Counted from the stretch's first letter, positions 42,200-51,392 are shown. The stretch: DNA of 64,000 bases from Haloarcula salina (GCF_010119195.1 NZ_WRXL01000002.1:124001-188000), one strand, 5' to 3'. Numbers and translations: made by a program. Notes: generated from the letters alone by a model not told the origin.

Positions 42200-42577
42200 A
42201 CAACGGGTCCTAAATGTTCGTATGTTTACTCCGGAGCGTTCTATAGTGAGTCAAACGCTCGGCTTCAGTCCGGTCACGCCAGGGCCGGCTCAGTACCACC
42301 CGAAATCTGCTACAGTCCACTCAATACCAGTCCAGGTCCGCTACAGTCCACTCAGTACCAGTCCAGGTCCGCCACGAACGACCGTAGCATCGACCGCGTC
42401 ACGTGGGACACCACCTTTTTCTGCGTCGGGTGTCCTCGGCTGCACAGCAGCCTGCGGGCACCACTCCTTGAAAAACGTGGGTGAAAAAAGCCGACTGCTC
42501 GGCCGAATGCCTCGCAGTCGGGGACCGCCGCTCGCTCCGCTCGCGGCGACGTCTTTCACTCTCACCGCCGCAGTCTC
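42200..42577. other. Spacer built of duplicated mfnA 3' ends
   Basis: No gene is supported in these 378 nt. It contains the DedA promoter, two 31-nt tandem repeats (42289-42319 and 42320-42350) and a 59-nt near-copy of the mfnA 3' end (42351-42409), followed by about 170 nt of unrelated sequence with a GGCTGC/GCAGCC hairpin (42438-42452). The duplicate differs from the true mfnA end by one base in about 58. Confidence 0.75.
42289..42409 (-). repeat. Tandem copies of the mfnA C-terminal coding end
   Basis: Three consecutive units begin CTCAGTACCA or CTCAATACCA on the plus strand; on the minus strand each ends with codons for ADLDWY or a near variant and a TGA stop. The third unit (42351 onward) is nearly identical to 42577-42635 inside mfnA (one T/C difference in 58). 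The first two are more diverged. They look like decayed tandem duplications of the gene's 3' end. Confidence 0.82.
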
Positions 42578-43630
42578 TCAGTACCAGTCCAGGTCCGCCA
42601 CGAACGACCGCAGCATCGACCGCGTCACGTGGGGCATACACACCACGCGCATCTCGCCCGCGCCGGTCTTCGAGACGCGCCAGCCGCGCTCACGGAGCTC
42701 GTCGGTCATCGGCATCGAGAGGTCCGCCGCGACCAGCGGGAGCTCCGGGTCGACGACCTCGTGGCCCCGGGCCGACAGCTGCTCGGCCAGCCAGTCCGCG
42801 TTGGCCATCGAGGTCTCGTACTGCTGGCGGTAGCCCGACGGCCACAGCGCCTCCATCGCCGCGACGGCCGAGGCGACGCCCGCGCCCGAGCGCGTGCCGG
42901 TCAGGGTCAGCTGGTCCGTCGATTCGAGGTACGGCGTCTCGACGGCGAGTTCGTCCAGCAGCGTCCGGTCGCGGGCCAGCAGGCCGCCGGCGGGGACCGC
43001 CGCCTGTCCGACCTTGTGGGGGTCGATGGTCATCGTGTCCACGTCGGCGTGGCCGAAGTGCCAGTCGTGGTCGGTAAAGGGGAGGTAGAAGCCGCCCCAC
43101 GCCGCGTCGACGTGACAGAGCGCGTCGACGGACTCCGCGAGGTCGGCGATGGCCGGAATCGGGTCGACGTAGCCGTACTCGGTCGAGCCGGCGACGCCGA
43201 CCACGCAGACCGTGTCCTCGTCGACGAGTTCGGCCATCGCGTCGATGTTGACGCGGTGGTCCCGCGCGGGCGCGGTCCGTAGCTCGACCCCGAGCACGTC
43301 CGCGGCCTTGGTGAAGGAGAAGTGCGCGTGGACGGGCGCGACGACGTTCGGGTCGTCGGTGTCGGCGCGGTTCCGGGCGACGCGGATCGCCTGGATGTTG
43401 GCCTCAGTCCCGCCCGAGGATACGTAGCCCGCGGGGTCGGTCAGCCCGGTCACCTCGCCGAGGGACTCGACGGCCTCGCGCTCCAGGTCCGCGACGGTCT
43501 CGTAGGTCCCCGGGTCGCCCGGGTTCGTTGCGAGGAAGCGCTCGGCGGCCTCGCGCGCCGCGGGGTGGGGGACGGTGCACATCGACGAAAGAATGCGGTC
43601 GAAATCCTGTGGCTCGGCCCGCTGAAGCAT
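42578..43630 (-). CDS. mfnA: L-tyrosine/L-aspartate decarboxylase MfnA
   Basis: The product is 350 aa, a group II PLP-dependent decarboxylase. The fold is recognisable from [20 protein letters not shown] (residues 68-87), HVDAAWGG at 173-180 (D175 binds the pyridine nitrogen) and TIDPHKVGQ at 201-209 (K206 binds PLP). In haloarchaea the archaeal enzyme is thought to act as aspartate decarboxylase, giving beta-alanine for coenzyme A; this fits the phosphopantothenate ligase gene at 48.1 kb. Its last 58 nt are duplicated downstream. Confidence 0.92.
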   Translation of the reverse strand: MLQRAEPQDFDRILSSMCTVPHPAAREAAERFLATNPGDPGTYETVADLEREAVESLGEVTGLTDPAGYVSSGGTEANIQAIRVARNRADTDDPNVVAPVHAHFSFTKAADVLGVELRTAPARDHRVNIDAMAELVDEDTVCVVGVAGSTEYGYVDPIPAIADLAESVDALCHVDAAWGGFYLPFTDHDWHFGHADVDTMTIDPHKVGQAAVPAGGLLARDRTLLDELAVETPYLESTDQLTLTGTRSGAGVASAVAAMEALWPSGYRQQYETSMANADWLAEQLSARGHEVVDPELPLVAADLSMPMTDELRERGWRVSKTGAGEMRVVCMPHVTRSMLRSFVADLDWY

Positions 43631-43676
43631 CTAACCTGCATATGGTGGGTCGCCGTTTTATGCGTTGTGCTCGGGG

Positions 43677-44585
43677 CTACCAGTTCGAGGGCCCGATCTT
43701 CTTCGTCGCCTTCGCGCGGAAACCGGCCGGGCCGATCCGGGACTCGAACACCGTCTGGCGCTCGGTGTCGAGCGCGCCGCCGAAGGAGCCGACCCGCATC
43801 GTCCGGTACGTCTCGAACCCCTTGTCGTTGGAGTAGAAGTAGACGCTGCCGTGGAGGAGTCCGTGGATGAGTTCGTCCGAGCGGACGGCGCTCGCGGGCC
43901 GGTCGAGCTTCACGAACGCGACGGTCCCCCAGTTGACGACGGCCTCGCGAAGCCCCATCAGGAACGCCACCTCGTGGTTCCTCGGGAGGCCGAACTCGGT
44001 CGCCCGTTCCAGGTCGGTCAGCGAATCCACGACGACGAGCGTGTCCGCGGCGTCGGTCACCCGCTCGCTCACGTCTTCGAGGAACTTCTCGAAGGTCTCC
44101 TCCGACGGCTCCGTCGCCGACGGGTCCGGCTCCGTCTCGGGCTGTTCGATGTCGTCGGCCGACCGCCGCGCGTCGAACAGCGGGTTCGGGACCGGGAGCA
44201 GTTCCATGTACCGCTGGGAGAAGTCCGCGACGGTCATGTTCGCCGTCAGCGCCTCGAACTGGTAGCCGTCCAGCACGGCGTCGAGTTCGCTGTAGAGGTG
44301 GTCCCGGTCGTGCGAGAGCGTGACGTACGTAACGGAGTCGGGGATCGCCGCGGTGCGGTCGGCGACGCCGTTCGGGACCATCTCCGGGCGGTGTTTCGCG
44401 AGCATCAGCGTCGCGAGGCTGGTGTAGGTGAAGGCGTCGCCGCCGGCGTCGGACGCCCCCGCCAGCAGGACCGTGCTCCCGGTCGGGATGCCCCTGACGT
44501 GGCCGTCCAGCCCCGGAATCCCGAACGGGATGTAGGAGACGCCGGAGCTGATCCCCTTGGCCGTCGATGTCGGGTCTGCAGTCAT
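43677..44585 (-). CDS. RAD55/KaiC-like protein with degenerate Walker A
   Basis: The product is 302 aa. It has the RecA-fold layout of haloarchaeal RAD55-like proteins: a GIPTGSTVLLAGASDAGGDAF strand-loop at residues 32-52, a Walker B-like TLVVVDSLTDL, and a C-terminal GSVYFYSNDKGFETYRTMRV. The P-loop Lys-Thr/Ser is replaced by Asp-Ala (GASDAGGDA), so ATP binding is doubtful. It is probably a regulatory pseudo-ATPase. It lies 46 bp upstream of mfnA in the same direction. Confidence 0.8.
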   Translation of the reverse strand: MTADPTSTAKGISSGVSYIPFGIPGLDGHVRGIPTGSTVLLAGASDAGGDAFTYTSLATLMLAKHRPEMVPNGVADRTAAIPDSVTYVTLSHDRDHLYSELDAVLDGYQFEALTANMTVADFSQRYMELLPVPNPLFDARRSADDIEQPETEPDPSATEPSEETFEKFLEDVSERVTDAADTLVVVDSLTDLERATEFGLPRNHEVAFLMGLREAVVNWGTVAFVKLDRPASAVRSDELIHGLLHGSVYFYSNDKGFETYRTMRVGSFGGALDTERQTVFESRIGPAGFRAKATKKIGPSNW

Positions 44586-44637
44586 ACCCGAACGACGGCA
44601 AAGAGCAGGAAAAGTCTGCTGTCCGCGACCGTCTCGA

Positions 44638-46944
44638 TTACCGAATCGATTCCAGCAGGAGGCGCTGTTCGACGCGCTTGACCTCGTGTTGCACGTCGCG
44701 AACGGCGTCGATGTTCGGCGAGATGGAGGTGACGCCCTCGTCGACGAGGAAGTTCACCATCTGTGGCTTCGAGGCCGCCTGCCCGCAGATGCTCGTCGAC
44801 ACGTCGTGCTCGCGGCAGGTCCCGATGACCTGGCTCATGAGTTCGAGGACGGCGGGGTGCAGTTCGTCGAAGCGGTCGGCGACGTTGCCGTTGTTGCGGT
44901 CGACGGCGAGCGTGTACTGGGTCAGGTCGTTCGTCCCGAAGGAGACGAAGTCGACGCCGGCCTCGCAGATCTCCTCGATGGAGAGTGCGCTCGCCGGCGT
45001 CTCGACCATGACGCCCCAGTCGCGCTTCTCGGGGTCGATGCCGACCTCTTGCATGAGCGCCTTCGCCCGCAGGATGTCCTCGGCGTCGGTGACCAGGGGG
45101 AGCATCAGTTCGACGTTGTCGTAGCCGAGGTCGTACAGCCGCTCGAAGGCGCGGAGTTCGAGCTTGAATTCGCCGGGCCGGTCGAGCGAGCGGCGGATGC
45201 CGCGGTAGCCGAGCATCGGGTTGTGCTCGCTGGGCTCGTCCTCGCCGCCCTCAAGCTGGCGGAACTCGTCGGAGGGGGCATCGAGCGTTCGGACGCGGAC
45301 GGGTCGCGGGTAGAACGCCTCGGCGACCGAGCGGACGCCGTCGACGATCTCGTCGATGTAGGCTCGCTCGCCGTGGTCCTCGACGTACCGCGAGGGCGTC
45401 TTGTCCGTCGAGAGGACCATGTGCTCGGTGCGCAGCAGGCCGACGCCGTCGGCCCCCGTTGCGGCGGCGCGTTCGGCGGCCTCCGGGATGGAGACGTTGA
45501 CCTTGACCTCGGTCCCGGTCATCGGCTTGACCGGCGAGTGCTGCTGGACCGGTTCCTCGTCCTCCTCATCTGCTGTCTGGGGGACCTCGGCCCCCTTCTC
45601 GACCGTGCCCCGTTCGCCGTCGAGGGTGACGGTCTCGCCGTCGCGGAGCTTCTCGGTCGCGTCCTCGGCTCCGACGACGGCCGGGACGCCGAGTTCGCGC
45701 GAGACGATGGCGGCGTGACTCGTCATCCCGCCCTCGTCGGTGACGATGCCGTTGGCGCGTTTCATCGCCGGCACCATGTCGGGCGTCGTCATCTCGGCGA
45801 CGATGATGTCGCCGTCCTCGACCTTGTCGAGGTTGTCGAGCTTGTCGACGATGCGGACGACGCCGGTGACGCGGCCAGGCGCGGACCCGATGCCCGAGAT
45901 CCTGACCGGCTCGGACTGGCTCTGCATCGAGCCGCCGTCGGCGACGCCGGAGTCGGTGCCGTCGGGCTGGCTCTCCGCGTCGGCGGACGCGTCGGCGCTC
46001 TCAGCGCTCTCGTCGATGGTGGTGATCGGTCGCGACTGGAGCAGGTACACCTCGTCCTCGTAGATCGCCCACTCCACGTCTTGGGGCGTGTCGTAGTGGT
46101 CCTCGACGCGCTCGCCGACCTCGATGAGGCGGTGGATCTCCTCGTCGGAGAGGACGCGCTCGTTGCGCTTGTCATCGGGGACGGCGCGCTCGATGGTCTC
46201 GCCGTCGTCGCCGCGGACGCACATCACCTTCTTGTCGGCGACGGTGACTTCCTCGATCTCGCCGCTCTCGCGGTCGACGACGTAGTTGTCGGGCGAGACG
46301 GCGCCGGAGACGACCGCTTCGCCGAGCCCCCACGCGGCCTCCAAGATCGCCGTCGGGCCGCCCGTCGAGGGGTGGCTCGTGAACATGACGCCGGACTTCT
46401 CCGCGTCGACCATCTGCTGGACGACGACGGCGATGTCGACGGCGTCGTGGGCGAAGCCGTTCTCGTTGCGGTAGTAGATGGCCCGCTGGGTGAACAGCGA
46501 CGCCCAGCACTCCTTGACGCGCTGGAGGAGGTCGGCGCGCGAGACGTTGAGGTACGTCTCCTGTTGCCCGGCGAAGGAGGCGTCGGGGAGGTCCTCGGCC
46601 GTCGCCGAGGAGCGGACCGCCACGTCCTCGTCGCCCATCTCGTCGTAGGCGGCCAGCAGGTCCTCGCGGACCGACGGCGGGGTGTCAGTTTCGAGGATCA
46701 GTTCCTGGGCGCGCTCGGCCGCCTCGGCCAGCGCCTGCGAGTCGTCGCTGTCGATGTCGACGGTCTCGAAGAGTTCCTCGTCGATCCCGGTTGCTTCGAT
46801 GAACGACCGATACGTGTCGGCAGTGACGACGAACGCCGACGGAACGGGCAGGCCCGCCCCGGTCAGTTCTCCGAGAGACGCCGCCTTGCCGCCGACCCGC
46901 TCGAGGTCGTCGGCACCTATCTCGTCGAGCCACAGTGTTGGCAT
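44638..46944 (-). CDS. ppsA: Phosphoenolpyruvate synthase
   Basis: The product is 768 aa. It has the PPDK N-terminal ATP-grasp (VGGKAASLGELTGAGLPVPS, RSSATAEDLPDASFAGQQETY), the swivelling phosphohistidine domain with GGMTSHAAI (His near residue 409), and the C-terminal PEP-utilising TIM barrel (GTNDLTQYTLAVDRNNG and SICGQAAS with the active Cys). It makes PEP from pyruvate for gluconeogenesis. An acidic linker of about 30 residues (SADASADAE...) lies before the His domain. ATG 46944 matches the family N-terminus; the longer frame does not. Confidence 0.96.
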   Translation of the reverse strand: MPTLWLDEIGADDLERVGGKAASLGELTGAGLPVPSAFVVTADTYRSFIEATGIDEELFETVDIDSDDSQALAEAAERAQELILETDTPPSVREDLLAAYDEMGDEDVAVRSSATAEDLPDASFAGQQETYLNVSRADLLQRVKECWASLFTQRAIYYRNENGFAHDAVDIAVVVQQMVDAEKSGVMFTSHPSTGGPTAILEAAWGLGEAVVSGAVSPDNYVVDRESGEIEEVTVADKKVMCVRGDDGETIERAVPDDKRNERVLSDEEIHRLIEVGERVEDHYDTPQDVEWAIYEDEVYLLQSRPITTIDESAESADASADAESQPDGTDSGVADGGSMQSQSEPVRISGIGSAPGRVTGVVRIVDKLDNLDKVEDGDIIVAEMTTPDMVPAMKRANGIVTDEGGMTSHAAIVSRELGVPAVVGAEDATEKLRDGETVTLDGERGTVEKGAEVPQTADEEDEEPVQQHSPVKPMTGTEVKVNVSIPEAAERAAATGADGVGLLRTEHMVLSTDKTPSRYVEDHGERAYIDEIVDGVRSVAEAFYPRPVRVRTLDAPSDEFRQLEGGEDEPSEHNPMLGYRGIRRSLDRPGEFKLELRAFERLYDLGYDNVELMLPLVTDAEDILRAKALMQEVGIDPEKRDWGVMVETPASALSIEEICEAGVDFVSFGTNDLTQYTLAVDRNNGNVADRFDELHPAVLELMSQVIGTCREHDVSTSICGQAASKPQMVNFLVDEGVTSISPNIDAVRDVQHEVKRVEQRLLLESIR

Positions 46945-47011
46945 GGACTCACCTGTATCATCTCCAACGACAAGTAAGGACCTTCCGGTCTGGCTCTCGA
47001 CAGCACTCGAA

Positions 47012-47031
47012 TTCACTCGATAGCGAGTGAA
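47012..47031. promoter_or_regulatory. Perfect 8-bp-arm inverted repeat upstream of ppsA
   Basis: TTCACTCG-ATAG-CGAGTGAA lies between the stop of the PhzF-like gene (47065) and the ppsA start (46944), about 70 nt before ppsA. It could be an operator or a terminator hairpin for the PhzF-like gene. A direct repeat of CACTCGA (47004-47010 and 47014-47020) overlaps it, which favours a protein-binding site. Confidence 0.5.
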
Positions 47032-47064
47032 CCAGCCCCTCTCGACGGCGTCTCCGCTCGCCGC

Positions 47065-47979
47065 TCAGACCTCGATGATGTCGTCGTCGCTGGGGTCGGG
47101 GACCGAGACGGACCCGTCCAGCGCCGTCGCGCCGCGGCCGCCGACCCACACCTCGTCGCCGTCGGTGTCGACCGACACCGTCCCGGGCCGGTCCCGGAAG
47201 TGTCCCCCCTCGACGACGACCTGTTCGATGGTGGAATCGAGCGCGCCGCGGCGGCGGACGAACGCCGCGACCGCCCCCGCCGCGCTGCCGAGAATCGGGT
47301 CTTCGGTCCCGCCAGCACCGGCCCGGAAGGCTCGCCCGTGCAGCGTCGACCGGCGGGTCGCGTCGCCGCCCACCGTGTCGAAGGTGAACGGGTACACGCC
47401 GTCGGCGTCGACGGCGTCGCACAGGTCGTCGACGGCGGCGGCGTCCACCGACAGCCCGCTCAGGTGCTCGAAGTAGTTGACCGGGACGGCGAGCCAGGAC
47501 TCGCCGGCGTCGGCCGTCGCGAGCGGGAGGTCCGCTCCAACGTCCTGTAGTGCCGCCGGGTCGACGCCCAGGGCCGCTGCCACCTCGTCGTACCCGAGGT
47601 CGACCTCGGTCACCGCGGCGCGGCCCAGGTCGACCCACACCGTTCCGTCCTCCTTCGTCTCCCCGTCGACCACGCCGTCGCCGGTGGCGACCGTCCACTC
47701 GCCCGCCTCGGCGAGTCCGCGCTCGGACAGCGCCGCGTGGGCGGCGACCGTCGCCGTGGCCGACCGCTCGACCTCCCCGGTCGGCGTGAAAAAGCGGAGC
47801 CGTCGGTCGGCCCCCTCGGCCGGCAGCACGAACGCCGTCGCCCGCGCCCCCAGTTCGTTGGCGACGGCCCGCAGCTGGTCGTCTGTCAGTCCCGCCGCGT
47901 CCGGCACGACGCCGGCCGGCGTCCCGACCGTCGGTTCGGCGGCGAACGCGTCGACGAGCAACGCCTGTCGGGTCTCCAT
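47065..47979 (-). CDS. PhzF-family protein with altered active site
   Basis: The product is 304 aa. The diaminopimelate-epimerase-like double fold is present: DAFAAEPTVGTPAGVV near the N-terminus, RLRFFTPTGEVERSATATVAAH, and in the second half DPILGSAAGAVAAFV. The catalytic Glu of the SETAF-type motif is Ala here (NELGARATAFVLP, about residue 46), and the GHAT motif reads SATAT. Isomerase activity is therefore uncertain. Start ATG 47979; same strand as ppsA, 120 bp upstream. Confidence 0.82.
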   Translation of the reverse strand: METRQALLVDAFAAEPTVGTPAGVVPDAAGLTDDQLRAVANELGARATAFVLPAEGADRRLRFFTPTGEVERSATATVAAHAALSERGLAEAGEWTVATGDGVVDGETKEDGTVWVDLGRAAVTEVDLGYDEVAAALGVDPAALQDVGADLPLATADAGESWLAVPVNYFEHLSGLSVDAAAVDDLCDAVDADGVYPFTFDTVGGDATRRSTLHGRAFRAGAGGTEDPILGSAAGAVAAFVRRRGALDSTIEQVVVEGGHFRDRPGTVSVDTDGDEVWVGGRGATALDGSVSVPDPSDDDIIEV

Positions 47980-48075
47980 GGCACGGCATTGTGTCGACCT
48001 CGGGATAACCTTTTCCGGACCACGGTTCGCGATCCCGACGGGCGACTTTTGTACGGGGGTCTCCCACCTGAAGTC

Positions 48076-48825
48076 ATGAGTGACGACGTGGAGGTCCCCC
48101 AAAGTCACCCCCGTTACGAATCGCTGCTGACCCGCCACCGCATCGAGGCCGGCGTCGACCGCGGCATCACGTCCCGACAGGGCCTCATCGCCCAGGGCCG
48201 CGGCGAGGCCTTCGACTACCTGCTCGGCGAGCGGACCATCGACAGCGCCGACCGCGCCGAGCGGGCCGCCGCCGCATACCTCCTCTCGGCCGACCACGCC
48301 GTGATTTCCGTCAACGGCAACGCCGCCGCGCTGGTCCCCGGCGAACTGGTCGAACTGGCCGAAGTGACCGGTGCGGACCTCGAAGTGAATCTGTTCAATC
48401 GCACGGAGGAGCGGATCGAGGCCATCGCCGAGTACCTCCGCGAGCACGGCGCGAGCGACGTGAAGGGACTGACCGCCGACGGCCGCATCCCCGGGCTGGA
48501 CCACGAGCGCGCGAAGGTCGACGCCGACGGCATCGGCGACGCCGACGTGGTGCTGGTCCCGCTGGAGGACGGCGACCGCGCCGAGGCGCTGGGCGAGATG
48601 GGCAAGACCGAACTCGTCGTCGACCTCAATCCGCGGAGCCGCTCGGCCGAGGTCGCGGCCGTCCCCATCGTCGACAACATCATCCGAGCGGTCCCGAACG
48701 TGACCGAACACGCCCGGGACCTCCGGGGCGACGCCGAGGCCCAGCGGGCCGCAATCGAGGGCTTCGACGCCGACAGCGCCCGCGCCGACGCGGAGCGCAC
48801 CATCCGCGAGGGCGACCTGGAATGA
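48076..48825 (+). CDS. 4-phosphopantoate--beta-alanine ligase (archaeal phosphopantothenate synthetase)
   Basis: The 249-aa product matches the archaeal family that joins phosphopantoate and beta-alanine with ATP in coenzyme A synthesis: HPRYESLLTRHRIEAGVDRG and QGLIAQGRGEAFDYLLGERT open the sequence, followed by LIVDLNPRSRSA-like VVDLNPRSRSAEVAAVPIVDN (about residues 178-198). The length is normal. ATG 48076. Its stop overlaps the start of the tandem AAA ATPase (ATGA), a tight coupling. Beta-alanine may come from MfnA, 5 kb away. Confidence 0.94.
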   Translation: MSDDVEVPQSHPRYESLLTRHRIEAGVDRGITSRQGLIAQGRGEAFDYLLGERTIDSADRAERAAAAYLLSADHAVISVNGNAAALVPGELVELAEVTGADLEVNLFNRTEERIEAIAEYLREHGASDVKGLTADGRIPGLDHERAKVDADGIGDADVVLVPLEDGDRAEALGEMGKTELVVDLNPRSRSAEVAAVPIVDNIIRAVPNVTEHARDLRGDAEAQRAAIEGFDADSARADAERTIREGDLE

Positions 48826-51392
48826 GCCTGCCGCCGTACGTCTACGCCGACCGCCGGCTCCCCGACGAGGACACCGTCCGGGCCGAACTCGACGAGCGGA
48901 CGCTGACGGAGTTCGGGGAGCGCGAGGAACTCGAACGCCTCCACCGCGTGTTCTACCCGGTGTTCGCCGTCGAGTACGCCTACGAGACGGGGAAGGGCAA
49001 GCTGTTCGGGACGGAGGAAAAGCGGGCGACGGCGTTGCTCGACGGCCTCTGGACCGACAACGACCGGGCCGTCGCCCAGTACGCCGACGGGACCGAGGAC
49101 GTGGTCCGGCGCGCCACCGCCGACTACGACTTCGGCATCGGCGACCCGGCGCTCGGCCGGTCCGTCCTGCTCCAGTTCCAGGTGACCGACGACGAGGCGC
49201 GGTCGCTGCTGCCCCGGCGCGTCTCGGAGTACCGCGACCAGCGGCGGACGGCCGCCTCGGGGACAGCGAACGTGTTCCTGCGGAAGCTCCGGGAGTCCTA
49301 CGGGCTCCCCGGCGACTTCGACCCGGACGGCTTCGACGCGGTGACGAGCGTCGACCGGCTGTACCTCCCGTTCTGGCTCGCCGAGTACCACACGCCGGAC
49401 CGCGAGGAGGTGAAGCTCGTCACGTTCCGGGACCCCTCGGCACCTGTCGAGGACCTGAAGCGCCACGCGTGGCTCTCGCAGTTCCTCAGCGCCGACCCGC
49501 GACGGCTCGCCGAGTACGGCTACGACGTGAACCCCGACCGGCTCGAACGGAACATCCGCGAGCGCATCGAAGGGGCCACCGAGACAGACGAGTCGGCCGG
49601 CCGGGACGCCCGCGGGCGACGCGACGGGACCGCGCCGGACCGCGGTGACGGCGCGCCGACCGTCGACCACGAACGCCCCTCGGACGAGGACAGCGTGGTC
49701 CAGCCCGACGGCGTCGACCTGCGGGCCGAGCGGCTGGTCGACCCGAACCCCTCGCGGAGCTTCGCCGACGTGGGCGGAATGTCCGACCTGCTGGAGACGC
49801 TCAACCACAAGGTCGTCCGGCCGCTACAGGACCCCGAGACCTTCGAGGAGTACGGTATCGGCGTCGTCAACGGCGTCCTCCTGCACGGCCCGCCGGGCTG
49901 TGGCAAGACCCACGTCGCCGGCGCGCTGGCGGGCGAGGTCGACCACGCCTTCGTCGAGGTCAGCCCCGCGGACGTGACGAGCAAGTACATGGGCGAGCCC
50001 GCCCAGAAGGTCGAGGAGCTGTTCCAGATCGCCCGCGCGAACGCCCCATGCGTGCTGTTCATCGACGAGATCGACGGCGTCGCCGGCGCGCGCGACGGCG
50101 ACAGCAACATGAACAGCAGCGAGCAACAGCTCGTGAACCAACTGCTCACCGAACTGGAGGGAATCGCCGAGGACGACGTGGTGGTCCTGGGCGCGACGAA
50201 CCTCGTCGAGGATGTGGACGGCGCGATCCGCCGCTCGGGCCGGTTCGACGAGCGCGTAGAGGTGCCGCCGCCGGACGCCGAGGCCCGCCGGCAGATCCTC
50301 GACATCCACCTCGCAGGGCGGCCGACGGAGACCGACCTCGACCACGGTCCCGTCGTCGAGGAGACGGCCGGCTTCGCCGCCAGCGACGTGGAACTCGTGG
50401 CGGACGACGCCGCGCGCCACGCGCTACGAGAGGACGCCCCCATCGGGACGGCCCACCTCCTGCGGGCCGCCCGGGACATCGACACCAGCATCGCGGACTG
50501 GGTCGACCCCGAGACGGTGGCCGGGGACGGCGTCGTCCAACCGGACGGCGTCGACCTGCAGGCCGCCTCGCTCGTCGAACCAGACCCGGGACGCGACTTC
50601 GACGACGTGGGCGGAATGGGCGACCTGAAGGCGCGGCTCCGCGATGCCGTCGTCGACCCCATCGAGAACGCCGACGCCTACGACGAGTACGGCATCGACG
50701 TGCTCTCCGGCCTGCTGTTGTACGGCCCGCCGGGCTGCGGGAAGACCCACCTGGCGGGCGCGCTGGCCGGCGAACTCGGCCACAGCTTCGTCGAGATCAG
50801 CCCCGCGGACGTGACGAGCAAGTGGATGGGCGAGCCGGCGCGCAACGTCGCCGAGGTGTTCGAGATCGCCCGCGCGAACGCGCCGTGCGTGCTGTTCGTC
50901 GACGAGATCGACGGCATCGCCGGGTCGCGTCGCGGCTCGATGAACGCGAGCGAACAGCAGCTCGTGAACCAGCTGCTCACCGAACTGGAGGGCGCGGCCG
51001 AGGAGGACGTGGTCGCGGTCGCGGCGACGAACTTCGTCGAGGACATCGACGCGGCGCTGCGCCGCTCGGGCCGGTTCGACGAGCGCGTGGAGGTGCCGCC
51101 GCCGGACGCCGAGGCGCGGGCGGCGATCCTCGATATTCACCTCCGCGACCGCCCGGTGGCGGACGACATCGACCGCGCGGCCGTCGCCGGACTGAGCGCG
51201 GGCTACGCCGCGAGCGACCTCGAACTGCTGGTCGAGGACGCCGCCAGACACGCCTTCCGGGACGGCTCGGAGATCGCACAGGAACACCTCGAAACCGCCG
51301 CCCGGGAGACGCATTCGAGCATCGCCGACTGGGACGACCGGGAGCGCTACCAGCGGGCCGACGATACGGCGGACCTCGGACGCAGTCGGTGA
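48822..51392 (+). CDS. Tandem-AAA ATPase with unusual N-terminal domain
   Basis: The product is 856 aa. Residues 1-250 form a domain I do not recognise (not the CDC48 N-domain). Two CDC48-type AAA modules follow: Walker A GPPGCGKTHVAGAL (about residue 354) and GPPGCGKTHLAGAL (about 636), Walker B FIDEIDGVAG and FVDEIDGIAG, and both SRH arginines (RRSGRFDERVEVPPPDAEAR in each). Even the linkers are duplicated (VVQPDGVDL before both). It is a likely unfoldase or remodeller. The ATG overlaps the stop of the phosphopantothenate ligase, so the two are co-translated. Confidence 0.88.
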   Translation: MSLPPYVYADRRLPDEDTVRAELDERTLTEFGEREELERLHRVFYPVFAVEYAYETGKGKLFGTEEKRATALLDGLWTDNDRAVAQYADGTEDVVRRATADYDFGIGDPALGRSVLLQFQVTDDEARSLLPRRVSEYRDQRRTAASGTANVFLRKLRESYGLPGDFDPDGFDAVTSVDRLYLPFWLAEYHTPDREEVKLVTFRDPSAPVEDLKRHAWLSQFLSADPRRLAEYGYDVNPDRLERNIRERIEGATETDESAGRDARGRRDGTAPDRGDGAPTVDHERPSDEDSVVQPDGVDLRAERLVDPNPSRSFADVGGMSDLLETLNHKVVRPLQDPETFEEYGIGVVNGVLLHGPPGCGKTHVAGALAGEVDHAFVEVSPADVTSKYMGEPAQKVEELFQIARANAPCVLFIDEIDGVAGARDGDSNMNSSEQQLVNQLLTELEGIAEDDVVVLGATNLVEDVDGAIRRSGRFDERVEVPPPDAEARRQILDIHLAGRPTETDLDHGPVVEETAGFAASDVELVADDAARHALREDAPIGTAHLLRAARDIDTSIADWVDPETVAGDGVVQPDGVDLQAASLVEPDPGRDFDDVGGMGDLKARLRDAVVDPIENADAYDEYGIDVLSGLLLYGPPGCGKTHLAGALAGELGHSFVEISPADVTSKWMGEPARNVAEVFEIARANAPCVLFVDEIDGIAGSRRGSMNASEQQLVNQLLTELEGAAEEDVVAVAATNFVEDIDAALRRSGRFDERVEVPPPDAEARAAILDIHLRDRPVADDIDRAAVAGLSAGYAASDLELLVEDAARHAFRDGSEIAQEHLETAARETHSSIADWDDRERYQRADDTADLGRSR

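Noticed and set aside
42341-42565. 74-residue ORF in the mfnA repeat spacer
   Set aside because: It consists of repeat-derived sequence and hairpins, is Arg/Pro/Gly-rich and has no initiation signal; better read as repeat debris.
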